From Paraburkholderia hayleyella (lineage in GTDB: Bacteria; Pseudomonadota; Gammaproteobacteria; Burkholderiales; Burkholderiaceae), in the NCBI RefSeq assembly GCF_009455685.1, contig NZ_QPES01000001.1:3162001-3226000 (forward strand): DNA of 64,000 nucleotides, given 5' to 3'. Below, piece after piece: positions 44,720-54,144 of this stretch. Below the pieces are notes generated by a model. It did not search any database. It had not been told where the DNA came from and worked only from the letters and a program-made list of their open reading frames with translations. The position numbers and the translations under genes were made by a program. How positions within the stretch are numbered: the first letter of the stretch is position 1; the number at the start of each line of letters is the position of its first letter.

Positions 44720-45592
44720 TCAAACGCCCGATTCATTAGCCGCGATCAAATCGAGGCGGTCAGTGCAAATCATGTCGACGCCCCATTTCAGCAGCTCACG
44801 TGCGCGGGCGGGGTCATTCACTGTGTAGGCCAGCACCCGCAAGCCTTCGGCCCGAATTCGCGCAACCCGGTCCGCACTCAGATGACGGTGATTCGCATGC
44901 AGCGAAATGCATTCGAGGCCCCGTGCGATTGGCCGCCAATCGTCTGGCACCGCATCGAAAAGTATTCCGCGCGGCAGCAAGGGCGCCACATCGCGTGCAG
45001 CAGCAAGCGCCTCAACCGAGAATGACGACAGTAACGGAGGCATGGCCGAAGCCGATGCAAGATCAGAACGCCAGAGTGTTAACGCAGCCTTCGCAACATG
45101 CTCGCCCGTGCGCACGTCACGCCCCGGGCACGGCTTGATCTCGATGTTCGCGGCAATGGCGTCTCCGATGCACCGGTGCGCTACATCGCTCAACGTCGGC
45201 AAGCGTTGCCCAATGAAACCCGCGCCGTACCATGCACCTGCGTCAAGCATCGAGAGCTCTCGCCAACTGCGCAATGCTGCCGCGCCATGACCGTTTGTCG
45301 TGCGCTCAAGCGTATCGTCATGCAGCAAGAAAATTTCGTCGTCCGCGGAAAGCTTGGCGTCGAATTCGACCATGCGATAGCCGTAACGCGCGCACATGTC
45401 GAAACCCGCCAGCGTGTTCTCAGGGGCAAGCACGCCGCCACAACGGTGCGCAATCATGCGCGGATAAGGCCAGGTAGCAGATAACGCCGCGCTCGTGACG
45501 TTTGTATGGGTTATCACATTTACACCAGGGCCGGATGTGCCAATTGAAGCATTATTAAGAAGCGGCGGCGAAATTAGTGGGTGGGCAGGCAA
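44720..45592 (-). CDS. ugpQ: Glycerophosphodiester phosphodiesterase
   Basis: This GDPD-family protein has the catalytic motifs MIAHRCGGVLAPENTLAGF, GYRMVEFDAKLSADDEIFLLHDDTLERTTNG and the C-terminal GVDMICTDRLDLI. It hydrolyses glycerophosphodiesters to glycerol-3-phosphate and an alcohol. The listed start is a TTG at 45592. The conserved part begins only about 40 residues later (WPYPRMIAHR), so a GTG near 45517 may be the true start. Its left neighbours are the dct genes and its right neighbour is a Na/Pi symporter, which gives a loose phosphate-related pair. Confidence 0.88.
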   Translation of the reverse strand: MPAHPLISPPLLNNASIGTSGPGVNVITHTNVTSAALSATWPYPRMIAHRCGGVLAPENTLAGFDMCARYGYRMVEFDAKLSADDEIFLLHDDTLERTTNGHGAAALRSWRELSMLDAGAWYGAGFIGQRLPTLSDVAHRCIGDAIAANIEIKPCPGRDVRTGEHVAKAALTLWRSDLASASAMPPLLSSFSVEALAAARDVAPLLPRGILFDAVPDDWRPIARGLECISLHANHRHLSADRVARIRAEGLRVLAYTVNDPARARELLKWGVDMICTDRLDLIAANESGV

Positions 45593-45712
45593 GACGTGTT
45601 GAGTGGATAACGGTCGGCGCAGCCCCTTGGCAACATCGAAAAAACCCGAGTCCGGCCATGTGGTTTAAAGAATACCTTGTCCGCATCAGCCCCAACTGCC
45701 CGCCGTCAAACC

Positions 45713-47380
45713 TCATTCCTTCACATGCATCGTATCGAGCGTCCGCTTGCGCAAACGCGTGTTACTCAACGCCCCTACCGCCTCAAGCACCGGATAAGCC
45801 GTCGAACAGAACAATGAATTCAACCGCTTCATATCGCTGATCACGTCCAGATGCAGCGCACTGGTTTCGATACTGCGCACGGTTTGCCCAACCAGACGAT
45901 CAAAGTGCGCATACGAATAAGCGCGTTCAAGATCGCGGAAGCGTTCTTTCTCTGCCAGCAGCCGCTCCGCGCTTCGCAAATCGTTGTTGAGAAATACCGA
46001 TAGCCCCAACTGCAAATTACCGACGAGCCGCGCCTGCAGATCATCCAGTTCGCCCAACCCCTCTTCCGAGAAAGCCAACTGATGCGAGATCTTCTTGGCT
46101 TCGATATTCCCCACGATGCGCTCCAGAATATCGCCCGCATGTTCCAGATTGATCGTCAGCGCAATGATGTCGGTCCAGCGGCGGCTGTCCGCTTCGTCGA
46201 GCTGCTCCCGTGAGATCCGTGACAGATAGGTTTTGACCGCGGCATAGAGCTGATCAATATCGTCATCCATACGGATCGTGTCGCGGGCTTTTTGCAGATC
46301 ATTGTGATGAATCAGATACGCGATGTTCTCCAGCATCGCGCCCACAATGTCACCGATGCGCAGCACTTCGCGTGCGGCATTCGCCAATGCGAGCGTGGGG
46401 GTCGGCAATGCGGCGGCATCCAGGTGCAATGGCCGCAACTCGCCATTAGGCTCGATGCGGTCTGGCAGCAAACGCTCGCAGATGCGCGCAACCGGATCAA
46501 TCAGGGGTAGGCAGGCGCAGCAGCGCACCGTGTTGTACAGCAAATGAAACCCAACGACGGCTTCGCGCGGATTGCTAATTAAAAGTGGCAAACCACGCGC
46601 AAGCAACGAGGTAAACGGCAAGATCAGTAAGGCCCCCGCCAGCTTGAAACTCAAACTACCTAGCGCGAGGCGGCGTGCCGCGGCATTCTGCGTCAAGGTG
46701 CCAAAGAGAGCGAGCAAGCCGCTGCCCAGATTGGCGCCAATCACGAGACACAGCGCCACCTTGAGCGAGATCACGCCGGATGAGGCCAGCGTTGCAGTGA
46801 GCAGCACGGCCGCAAGACTCGAGTATGAAATCATGGCGAACGCCGCACCGACCAGCGCATCCAGCATGATGTCGCCCGTCAGCGCGCCGAACATCACGCG
46901 CACGCCATTGCCGTGCATCATCGGCTGCGCGGCCTCAACGATCAGATGCAGCGCCAGCAAAATCAACCCGAGGCCAATTGCGGTACGGCCAATCTGTCCG
47001 AAGCGGGTCTGCTTGCGTGACAAAAACGTGGGCACGCCAAACAGAAGCAGCAAAGGCGACAGCCATGACAGATCCAGCGTCAACACTCGCGCCATCAGCG
47101 CGGTGCCGACATCCGCGCCAAGCATGATCGCCAGCCCCACAGCCAGGGGTATCAGGCCCTGGGCGGCAAACGAGGTAACGATGACGGCTGTCGCATTACT
47201 GCTTTGCACAAGGCTCGTAACGATAATGCCCGCGCCGAAAGCCTTGAAGCGGCTATCGGTGCTGCGTCCAAGCGTGCGGCGCAAATCCGCGCCCAGCACG
47301 CGCAGGATGCCGGTGCGCACGATATGCGAACCCCAGACCAGGAGTGCCACACCAGACAAAAGATTCAACAAAATCAACAT
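45713..47380 (-). CDS. Na/Pi-cotransporter family protein with PhoU-like C-terminus
   Basis: The 555-residue protein starts with membrane helices in the Na/Pi cotransporter pattern. A first inverted repeat carries GAGIIVTSLVQSSNATAVIV (QSSNA motif) and a second FAMISYSSLAAVLLTATLAS. A soluble helical domain like PhoU (from about residue 340) forms the rest. Homologues import phosphate with sodium. The family assignment is firm, the substrate is inferred. Confidence 0.88.
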   Translation of the reverse strand: MLILLNLLSGVALLVWGSHIVRTGILRVLGADLRRTLGRSTDSRFKAFGAGIIVTSLVQSSNATAVIVTSFAAQGLIPLAVGLAIMLGADVGTALMARVLTLDLSWLSPLLLLFGVPTFLSRKQTRFGQIGRTAIGLGLILLALHLIVEAAQPMMHGNGVRVMFGALTGDIMLDALVGAAFAMISYSSLAAVLLTATLASSGVISLKVALCLVIGANLGSGLLALFGTLTQNAAARRLALGSLSFKLAGALLILPFTSLLARGLPLLISNPREAVVGFHLLYNTVRCCACLPLIDPVARICERLLPDRIEPNGELRPLHLDAAALPTPTLALANAAREVLRIGDIVGAMLENIAYLIHHNDLQKARDTIRMDDDIDQLYAAVKTYLSRISREQLDEADSRRWTDIIALTINLEHAGDILERIVGNIEAKKISHQLAFSEEGLGELDDLQARLVGNLQLGLSVFLNNDLRSAERLLAEKERFRDLERAYSYAHFDRLVGQTVRSIETSALHLDVISDMKRLNSLFCSTAYPVLEAVGALSNTRLRKRTLDTMHVKE

Positions 47381-47741
47381 TGGATGCTACACATAAACAT
47401 AAATATTATTTTCGATATACCCAGAACGCATCAGTCTTGCTGACGGCAGTGCTGGCACCATGTGCCGGTAGTGTTGCACAGCTTTGGCTTGATGCTGCCT
47501 TACTCGTCTGGCGCACGCTTTTTCTGCGTTGTTCACAGGTAGCGCAGGGAGTAAAGAATCCACCAGAAATTTCCCGTCTTGCCCGATAGCGTATTCCGGA
47601 ACGCATTCAGAAAACGCCCGCTTGGTACTTTTCTTCTCTTATCTTTTTTCTCAATATATCCAGCACCATGTATAAAAAAAGCCGTTTTGCAGGATTGCAA
47701 AACGGCTTCGAAAAAACAATCCAGCGATGAAACTTCAGCTG
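47381..47741. other. Intergenic region between the Na/Pi gene and the first DUF1996 gene
   Basis: This 361 bp region holds the promoter of the minus-strand Na/Pi gene and, at its right end, the terminator of the DUF1996 gene (47679-47708). No gene is seen. Confidence 0.5.
47679..47708 (-). terminator. Intrinsic terminator of the first DUF1996 gene
   Basis: AAGCCGTTTTGCA and TGCAAAACGGCTT make a perfect 13 bp stem with a GGAT loop, with A-run on the left that becomes the T-tract on the minus strand. It lies 34 bp after the stop codon. Confidence 0.9.
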
Positions 47742-49244
47742 TTACTTAAAGAACAGGACGACTGGTGAGCCCGACTCTTTTGTTCCAAGCATGGTTTCCT
47801 GATTATCGCTACCGCTAACCATCATACACAGCGAAACAGTCCTGTCTTCACGCTTGCGCGCTGCGTCGACGATTTGTGCCACGCTCTCCGAATTACGATA
47901 GATAAACTTTTCCGGAGAAGATATCCAGGCCCAGACAGAATTTTTACCACCGCATTTCGGCGCATTTTTTTGCGTTATGGTTTTTTCATCCCAGTCGGGT
48001 GAGGCTTCATAAAACCGTACCCCGTAAGCCTTTTTCGCTGTCTGGTTCATACCCCGGAAACGAAGAACGACATCTTTATAAGGTGCATTTTTTAGCGTTT
48101 CTTCATCTGGAAGTTTGAATTTCACGTACGCGACCTTGGTTTCGTCGGGATTGGCGGCGGATCCTTCCTGCGACAACATTTGCTTATCCGACCCATAATT
48201 GGTATCTGCATAGGCACCGCCTCTGACATAAGCATCATCGGCTGGCAAAGCATTCACCACGGGAATATTCTTGTCGCAAAGAACACCGCGATTCAGACAG
48301 AACTCCGTCATAAAATCTATCGTGTCGGCACGCCAGCCATTAAAAAAGTCCCCATGTGCCGTGTACAGATTACCCCAGACCGGAATAGCAACACTCCCTT
48401 GCATATCCGGATTCATCGACAATTCCATGTCGGAGATATTGCCATTACCAGGCAACACGTACCCGACATTCATCTGGATTTGCGGAATCTTTACTGGATA
48501 TTCCGCAGGACAAGCGCCATTCGCAGAATATGCGGCATTACGCGGGCCACTCTTTCCGGGGTTAAGCCTTTTTCCGTCCCAGCAGTTAGGAAAATTAAGA
48601 GTGATATTAAATTGCGCCTGTTTCCCGTCATATAACGGACATGATTCTGGTGGATCAGCATAATAACTCCCACCACTTTCACTGGTTTTACAAAAATACA
48701 AAACCCCCTGTTTCGATTGAGTGCCGTGATGATCGCCAACCAGTAATTGCAAACCCTTCGGAAATGGCTCAACCGGATAACGGGTGTCCTGATTGCGATA
48801 ATAAGCTTTCATATGATCTGGCTTAATAATCTCGCCAGTACTCTTGCGCCGCATTTGAGGCACCCAATATGACGAACCATCTGCAGTTGAAGTACATGTG
48901 GTCTGAGGTTGTGCCAGAAGTTTATCGACTGTAGTAAAGGCATCCGCATGAATATTGCCGAAAAAGTCATGCACCATGGCTTCGCCCGGACGGCCATACA
49001 TCAGGATAGGATCGTCTGACAACGTATGCGATAACGTACACTCAACATTAAAAAATCCTTCAGGACTTTCAGGTTCAACCTTCGGCATCACACTTTGACG
49101 CGATACTGGCGTTGGAGTGGCCTTCATGCTAACCGCATTAGCACCGCCCGTCGCACCTCCATCACCGCATGCACTTAATGCCAGAAGCATGCCAGCTGAA
49201 AGCAGGGCGAGCACTCCTCGTTTATTTTCTATTAGGATATTCAT
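47742..49244 (-). CDS. DUF1996 lipoprotein with DNRLRE-like C-terminal domain, copy 1
   Basis: The 500-residue protein has a signal peptide with lipobox LALSAC, so an outer-membrane or surface lipoprotein is predicted. Residues from about 60 to 320 match the DUF1996 layout (ECTLSHTLSDDPI, MVHDFFGN, SYWVPQM, FNITLNFPNCWDGKRL, NPDMQGSVAIPVWGN). From about 330 on, DAYVRGGAYADTNYGSDKQM, YVKFKLP and FYEASPDWDEKTITQKNAPK resemble the DNRLRE/CBM96 beta domain. Function is unknown; a carbohydrate or surface role is inferred. ATG 49244 follows GAGGGA. It is about 90 percent identical by eye to its neighbour and AT-richer than the chromosome core. Confidence 0.85.
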   Translation of the reverse strand: MNILIENKRGVLALLSAGMLLALSACGDGGATGGANAVSMKATPTPVSRQSVMPKVEPESPEGFFNVECTLSHTLSDDPILMYGRPGEAMVHDFFGNIHADAFTTVDKLLAQPQTTCTSTADGSSYWVPQMRRKSTGEIIKPDHMKAYYRNQDTRYPVEPFPKGLQLLVGDHHGTQSKQGVLYFCKTSESGGSYYADPPESCPLYDGKQAQFNITLNFPNCWDGKRLNPGKSGPRNAAYSANGACPAEYPVKIPQIQMNVGYVLPGNGNISDMELSMNPDMQGSVAIPVWGNLYTAHGDFFNGWRADTIDFMTEFCLNRGVLCDKNIPVVNALPADDAYVRGGAYADTNYGSDKQMLSQEGSAANPDETKVAYVKFKLPDEETLKNAPYKDVVLRFRGMNQTAKKAYGVRFYEASPDWDEKTITQKNAPKCGGKNSVWAWISSPEKFIYRNSESVAQIVDAARKREDRTVSLCMMVSGSDNQETMLGTKESGSPVVLFFK

Positions 49245-49757
49245 ATACGGATCCCTCATTACTCTGCAGTTAGCCAAGCCCTTCGGAAAAGGGCCACTTC
49301 ACAGCGCAAGCAATTAATCAAATTGCTCACCTTTATTTCGCCTGAATCAGACGAATCTTATAATTCAGGAATTCTAGTCTTAATCTAGCAATTTTCCTAA
49401 TGCAAGCAAGAATTATCCTACCAAAAAGAGAGTTTTTAAGCATATGGCATACATCGCCTGACACCGGCCGCTTAAATATGTAAATTGCATTAAAAATGCT
49501 GGCAAACCGTAATTAAATGGCACGCCAGCGTCCATAGTCATTTGATTTTTATATGATTTCTAATGCGTATTAATTATTTCTATTATTTATGCGAGCGCGC
49601 CAGGCACTTTGATTTATTTCACAGAGCGTTGACAACGCATACCCAACCAGATTGAACAAGCTACTTTTAAAACAATCTTAAATTCATAAAAAAGCCGCTT
49701 TGCAGAGATGCAAAGCGGCTTTAAAGAAAAACAATGTAATGATTAAGTTTTTACCGT
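49245..49757. other. AT-rich spacer between the two DUF1996 genes
   Basis: This 513 bp spacer is far more AT-rich than the flanking housekeeping DNA and holds the promoter of copy 1 and the terminator of copy 2 (49691-49722). No coding frame is visible. Confidence 0.5.
49691..49722 (-). terminator. Intrinsic terminator of the second DUF1996 gene
   Basis: AAAGCCGCTTTGCA and TGCAAAGCGGCTTT form a 14 bp perfect stem with a GAGA loop, with an A-run to the left. The sequence closely resembles the terminator of copy 1, so the terminator was duplicated with the gene. Confidence 0.9.
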
Positions 49758-51254
49758 TTATTTAAAGAACAGGACGACAGGTGAACCCGACTCTTTTGTT
49801 CCAAGTATCGTTTCCTGATTATCGCTATCACTAGCCATCATGCAGAGCGAAACAGTCCTGTCTTCACGCTGGCGCGCTGCATCGACGATTTGCGCCACAC
49901 TCGCCGAATTACGATAGATAAATTTTTCCGGAGAAGACATCCAAGCCCGGACATAATTTTTGCCACCGCATTTCGGCCCGGTTTTTTGCGTTATGGTTTT
50001 TTCATCCCAGTCGGGTGAGGCTTCATAAAACCACACCGCATAAGCCTTTTTCGACGTCTGGTCCATACCCTGGAAACGAAGAAAGACATCTTTGTAAGGT
50101 GCGTTTTTTAACGTTTCTTCATCTGGAAGCTTGAACTTCATGTACGCGACTTTGGTTTCATCTGGATTAGCAGCAGATCCTTCCTGCGACAACATTTGCT
50201 TGTCCGACCCATAATTGGTATCTGCATAGGCACCGCCTCTGACATAGGCATCGTCGGCTGCCAAAGCATTCACCACGGGAATATTCTTGTCGCAAAGCAC
50301 ACCGCGATTCAGACAGAACTCCGTCATGAAATCTATCGTGTCGGCACGCCAGCCATTAAAAAAGTCCCCATGTGCCGTGTACAGACTACCCCAGACTGGA
50401 ATGGCAACCCCTCCTTGCATATCCGGATTCATCGACAATTCCAGATCGGAGATATTGCCATTACCAGGCAATACGTACCCGATATTCATCTGGATTTGCG
50501 GAATCTTTACCGGATATTCCGTAGGGCAAGCGCCATTCACAGAATATGCGGCATTACGCGGACCACTCTTTCCGGGGTTAAGCCTTTTTCCGTCCCAGCA
50601 GTTAGGAAAATTAAGGGTGATATTAAATTGTGCTTTTTTCCCGTCATATAGTGGACACGATTGTGGTGGATCAGAATAATAGCTCCCGCCACTTTCACTG
50701 GTTTTACAAAAATATAAAACCCCCTGTTTTGACTGACTGCTATGATGATCACCTACGAGTAATTGCAATCCCTTTGGAAAGGGCTCAACTGGATAACGGG
50801 TGTCCTGATTGCGATAATAAGCCTTCATATGATCTGGCTTGATAATCTCACCGGTACTCTTGCGCTGCATTTGCGGCGCCCAATATGACGAACCATCGGC
50901 AGTTGAAGTACATGTGGTCTCGGGTTGTGCCAGAAGTTTATCAACTGTAGTAAAAGCATCCGCATGGATATTGCCGAAGAAATCATGCACCATGGCATCA
51001 CCCGGGCGGCCAAACATCTTGATAGGATCGTCTGGCAAAGTATGCGATAGCGTACATTCAACATTAAAAAAACCTTCAGAACCTTCAGGGTCAATTTTTT
51101 GACTTACATTCTGAAGCGATGTCGGAGTAGCCTTCAACATATTTCCTTTAATACCGCCTACGCCACCTCCATCGCCGCATGCACTTAATGCCATAAATAC
51201 ACCCGCCGAAAGCAGCCCAATTGCTACTTTTTTATTCCGCGCCAATAAACTCAT
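49758..51254 (-). CDS. DUF1996 lipoprotein with DNRLRE-like C-terminal domain, copy 2
   Basis: The 498-residue paralogue of the preceding gene has the same layout: lipobox (MALSAC), the DUF1996 domain and a DNRLRE-like tail with FYEASPDWDEKTITQKTGPK. Differences concentrate in the signal peptide, the linker after the lipobox and scattered substitutions. The start ATG 51254 follows a strong AGGAGGTG site. The arrangement (gene plus terminator, twice) shows a tandem duplication. Each has its own terminator and spacer, so they need not be cotranscribed. Confidence 0.85.
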   Translation of the reverse strand: MSLLARNKKVAIGLLSAGVFMALSACGDGGGVGGIKGNMLKATPTSLQNVSQKIDPEGSEGFFNVECTLSHTLPDDPIKMFGRPGDAMVHDFFGNIHADAFTTVDKLLAQPETTCTSTADGSSYWAPQMQRKSTGEIIKPDHMKAYYRNQDTRYPVEPFPKGLQLLVGDHHSSQSKQGVLYFCKTSESGGSYYSDPPQSCPLYDGKKAQFNITLNFPNCWDGKRLNPGKSGPRNAAYSVNGACPTEYPVKIPQIQMNIGYVLPGNGNISDLELSMNPDMQGGVAIPVWGSLYTAHGDFFNGWRADTIDFMTEFCLNRGVLCDKNIPVVNALAADDAYVRGGAYADTNYGSDKQMLSQEGSAANPDETKVAYMKFKLPDEETLKNAPYKDVFLRFQGMDQTSKKAYAVWFYEASPDWDEKTITQKTGPKCGGKNYVRAWMSSPEKFIYRNSASVAQIVDAARQREDRTVSLCMMASDSDNQETILGTKESGSPVVLFFK

Positions 51255-51584
51255 AACACCTCCTAACAGTGCACAATTAATACAACCCCCGATAACTGGG
51301 CTGCATTACAGTGCAAACGGTTAATCAAATTCCCCACTTATTTCACCGAAACCAGGCAAATTAAGTGAATGTCGGGATTGTATTCACCGCGTAAGAATTT
51401 TCCCATACAAAAATAAGAATGTTCTTGTTTTTTAAAAGAGTAATTAAGATCTAATAATTCATTGTCAAATGGCAATGTTTAAATGTAAAAATCGTCTTTA
51501 AAAAAATACCGGCTAGCCACAATGAAGTAGCTAGCCGGTGTTTGAGCCATATTGGTCCTATTCGATTCTTTTTATGCTTATTGC
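51255..51584. other. AT-rich region between adhP and the second DUF1996 gene
   Basis: This 330 bp region holds the DUF1996 copy 2 promoter and the adhP terminator at 51508-51539. It is AT-rich from about 51350 to 51510. No gene is visible. Confidence 0.5.
51508..51539 (-). terminator. Intrinsic terminator of adhP
   Basis: ACCGGCTAGC and GCTAGCCGGT form a 10 bp perfect stem with a 12-base loop. The A-run at 51499-51506 supplies a T-tract on the minus strand. Confidence 0.8.
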
Positions 51585-52613
51585 TTATTCTGAAAAATTA
51601 AGCACGACTCGACCTTCGATTTGTCCCGCATGCATCCGCGCGAAGATGTCGTTGATATTCTCCAGCCGATCCGTCGAAACCGTCGCCGTAACCTTACCCT
51701 GCTCGGCAAACTGCAAGGATTCTTGCAAGTCAAGCCGGGTGCCGACAATCGAGCCTCGCACCGTAATCCCTTCAAGCACCATGCCGAAGATCGGCAACGG
51801 AAAGCTACCCGGCGGCAAGCCGTTCAATGACACTGTCCCGCCACGCCGCACCATGCCTAGCGCCTGCTCAAAAGCAATCGGCGAGACCGCCGTCACCAGC
51901 ACGCCATGGGCGCCGCCGATTTCCTTTTTCAGGTAAGCGCCGGGATCCGTCTTGAGCGCATTGACGGTAACGGTCGCGCCCAGCCGGCGCGCCAGTTCGA
52001 GCTTCGAATCATCCACGTCGATGGCCGCCACGTTGCGCCCCATAGCCCGCGCATATTGCACCGCCATGTGCCCCAAGCCGCCGACGCCAGAAATAGCGAT
52101 CCAGTCACCGGGTTTGGTATCGGTAACTTTCAGGCCTTTATAGACCGTCACACCGGCACACAACACGGGAGCAATCTCGACAAAGCCGATTTTGTCGGGA
52201 AGATGACCCACGTAATTGGCATTCGCCAGCGCATATTCGGCAAACCCGCCGTTGACTGAATAACCCGTGTTTTGCTGCGCTTCGCACAAGGTTTCCCAGC
52301 CGCCAAGGCAATGCGGACAATGGCCGCACGCGGAATACAGCCAGGGAATGCCGACCCGGTCGCCCTCCTTGATATGCGTCACGCCCGCCCCCACCGCCGC
52401 GACGTAGCCGACTCCCTCATGACCCGGAATAAACGGCGGGTTCGGCTTGACCGGCCAGTCGCCTTGCGCGGCGTGAAGATCGGTATGGCACACACCACAG
52501 GCTTCGATCTTGACCAGCAAATCACCCGCAGCAGGGCGCGGCACAACAACCTCCTCAAGCTTTAATGGCTTACCAAACTCACGGACAACAGCGGCTTTCA
52601 TTGTCTTGTTCAT
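51585..52613 (-). CDS. adhP: Zinc-dependent alcohol dehydrogenase
   Basis: This 342-residue medium-chain dehydrogenase has the catalytic zinc motif EACGVCHTDLHAAQGDWP and GHEGVGYVAAVG. Structural zinc cysteines lie in YSACGHCPHCLGGWETLC and the Rossmann motif is ISGVGGLGHMAVQYA. It matches the AdhP class that oxidises ethanol and other primary alcohols with NAD. It borders the decayed accessory region to its right. Confidence 0.93.
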   Translation of the reverse strand: MNKTMKAAVVREFGKPLKLEEVVVPRPAAGDLLVKIEACGVCHTDLHAAQGDWPVKPNPPFIPGHEGVGYVAAVGAGVTHIKEGDRVGIPWLYSACGHCPHCLGGWETLCEAQQNTGYSVNGGFAEYALANANYVGHLPDKIGFVEIAPVLCAGVTVYKGLKVTDTKPGDWIAISGVGGLGHMAVQYARAMGRNVAAIDVDDSKLELARRLGATVTVNALKTDPGAYLKKEIGGAHGVLVTAVSPIAFEQALGMVRRGGTVSLNGLPPGSFPLPIFGMVLEGITVRGSIVGTRLDLQESLQFAEQGKVTATVSTDRLENINDIFARMHAGQIEGRVVLNFSE

Positions 52614-52795
52614 TTAATAGCTCCTTATCACGACGTGGAAAGTAGACAGTGATTTCGCTAACGCCGGGCAACCCGAAACAGGTTGGACCGCGACATGGCA
52701 GTGTTACTGAAAACGGGCCCGAATGCAGGCGTAATCCTGACGATTGCTGGTCTATATACGGATCAGCAGGATAAATCGGTCGACCGGTATGCGCG

Positions 52796-53040
52796 CTGTG
52801 GGCGGAACCATGCACGGTTGCCGCCAGACAGACGACACGGTACGTGCTGAGCGCCCAACCACCGCAGAACTGGATGATGGCCAGATTCTCGTCGTGGAAG
52901 GCTCACCGTACACGAAGGCGCCGAACAACCCTATCTACGTGGCAATCGTTGCGATTGCCACGCGATACGATCCAGCATCAGACACATGGACTCTGACAAA
53001 CTCGATGAGCGGTGCTCATGTGAACGAACGTGGCCACCTC
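52796..53040 (+). pseudogene. Kelch-repeat-like gene fragment
   Basis: The reading TTAELDDGQILVVEGSP followed by TRYDPASDTWTLTNSMS resembles the kelch repeat pattern (DG..LVVGG ... YDPASDTWT). It begins and ends without gene signals and fuses to the integrase fragment, so it is a remnant. Identification is by pattern only. Confidence 0.45.
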
Positions 53041-53193
53041 TGTATGAATTCTTTGATACGCCGCCAGCATCGCTGGATGAAATCGAGCCGATTCATATAC
53101 GACAGTATCTAGATTGGCGGGTGCAAGACACCGCGAGAAAGCGAAGAGAAAAAAGGATGAAGCGCTGGTCGGCAAAGAACAGGTACGCGCGGA
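53020..53193 (+). pseudogene. Tyrosine integrase fragment
   Basis: The reading YEFFDTPPASLDEIEPIHIR then QYLDWRVQDTARKRREK resembles the core-binding domain of Burkholderia phage integrases. It continues as KDEALVGKEQVRADR after a one-base slip at an A6 run (53149-53154). The catalytic domain is missing and the sequence passes into an unrelated phage fragment, so it is non-functional. Confidence 0.55.
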
Positions 53194-53450
53194 CCGGTCA
53201 TCTACGGCGCGCTGAACGAACGCAGCCAACCGCAGATCGCATACATAAAGCGTATGCCTGACGGTAAAACGCTGGTGATTGAAGAAGTACGGCGGGAACG
53301 AAAGACGCTGGCGATTGCCAGCTTGAGGAAATACCCGGCTGCGAAAGATACCGATGCGATTGCTCGCACTCTCTTTCCCCACGTCCGAAACGACAGCCAA
53401 GGTGAGCCCGTTGTAATACACCGCGACGGGACAGAAGAAGATGCTGCCTT
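53193..53450 (+). pseudogene. Phage-type protein fragment
   Basis: The frame reading VIYGALNERSQPQIAYIKRM, then DGKTLVIEEVRRERKTLAIA and SLRKYPAAKDTDAIA, looks like a strand of a large phage polyvalent protein. The frame breaks shortly after HRDGTEEDAAFS. The family assignment is a recollection, not a computed match. Confidence 0.35.
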
Positions 53451-53880
53451 TTCCCGTGTCGGTCCGCGTCAACCCGACGGCGGCGAAAGGCGCTGCGCCG
53501 CAATATTGAGTCTGGCCGCACGCTGCGCAACACAATGCATCTGTTCCAAAGCGCGACGGAAAAGACGCGGCAGGACTTCGAACAGCACAACGTAACGCCC
53601 GCCCTCAACGCACTGCGCAGACGCGTACAAACGCGACTTCGCAAAGCTGGACTGGGGCGCATAGGCCCGCACTAGCCAGACTCTGGCGAAAGTCAATTTT
53701 TGACAAATCGAACCAATACGCATCAGAAAAGTTGATTCTTCAGACATATCTCATTGCGTCGCGGTAACGATCGGAGAAACATCAAAGGATTTAACGCGCT
53801 CTATCCGCGCCGCTATTGCCGTCGAGCGGCGAAAACATGCCGCTTCCAGTGCATCACCTTTTCAGAAAGAGATATCGCAG

Positions 53881-54135
53881 ATGAAGGATGCAGTAACAGG
53901 AAATGAAGTAGCCCGTCTTGGCGGCTCCACGGATCATGGCGGCAAGGTGGTCGAGGCTGCCGACAATCTCATCCACATGGGGATTCGCGTAGCGCTCGAT
54001 GGGCACCTGACCGAATGCCCGAAGTGCGGCGGCACGTATCCGATTATCGCGACCGGCAAGCGCACGCATCGCGGAACCCGTGTGGCGTTCATCGGCGACA
54101 GGACGGCATGCGGCGCGACGCTCGTTCGCGCGTAG
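53881..54135 (+). CDS. PAAR-domain T6SS spike tip protein
   Basis: The 84-residue PAAR protein (RLGGSTDHGGKVVEAAD, ECPKCGGTYPIIATG, TACGATL) would form the sharp metal-bound tip on the VgrG trimer. The PAAR fold is supported by its length, the Gly-rich repeats, the histidines and cysteines, and the placement 9 bp upstream of vgrG. ATG 53881 follows AAAGAGA. Confidence 0.85.
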   Translation: MKDAVTGNEVARLGGSTDHGGKVVEAADNLIHMGIRVALDGHLTECPKCGGTYPIIATGKRTHRGTRVAFIGDRTACGATLVRA

Positions 54136-54144
54136 GGCGACGGT

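Larger units (their letters stand above)
52614..53880. other. Decayed mosaic of gene fragments left of the T6SS module
   Basis: The 1.27 kb between adhP and the PAAR gene holds no intact gene. On the plus strand it strings together a kelch-like piece (about 52790-53040), a tyrosine-integrase piece (about 53020-53193), and a phage-type piece (about 53193-53450), each in a different frame. Further shreds run to about 53685. Such a graveyard is typical of an old integration boundary. Confidence 0.6.

Noticed and set aside
44557..44739. 60-codon plus-strand frame between dctA and ugpQ
   Set aside because: It starts with GTG without a ribosome site, overlaps the end of ugpQ and has no homologue I recognise.
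51595..51620. Left attachment site matching the tRNA-Lys 3' end
   Set aside because: Only nine bases (ACTCGACCT) are shared near 51605, inside adhP, which is within chance expectation.
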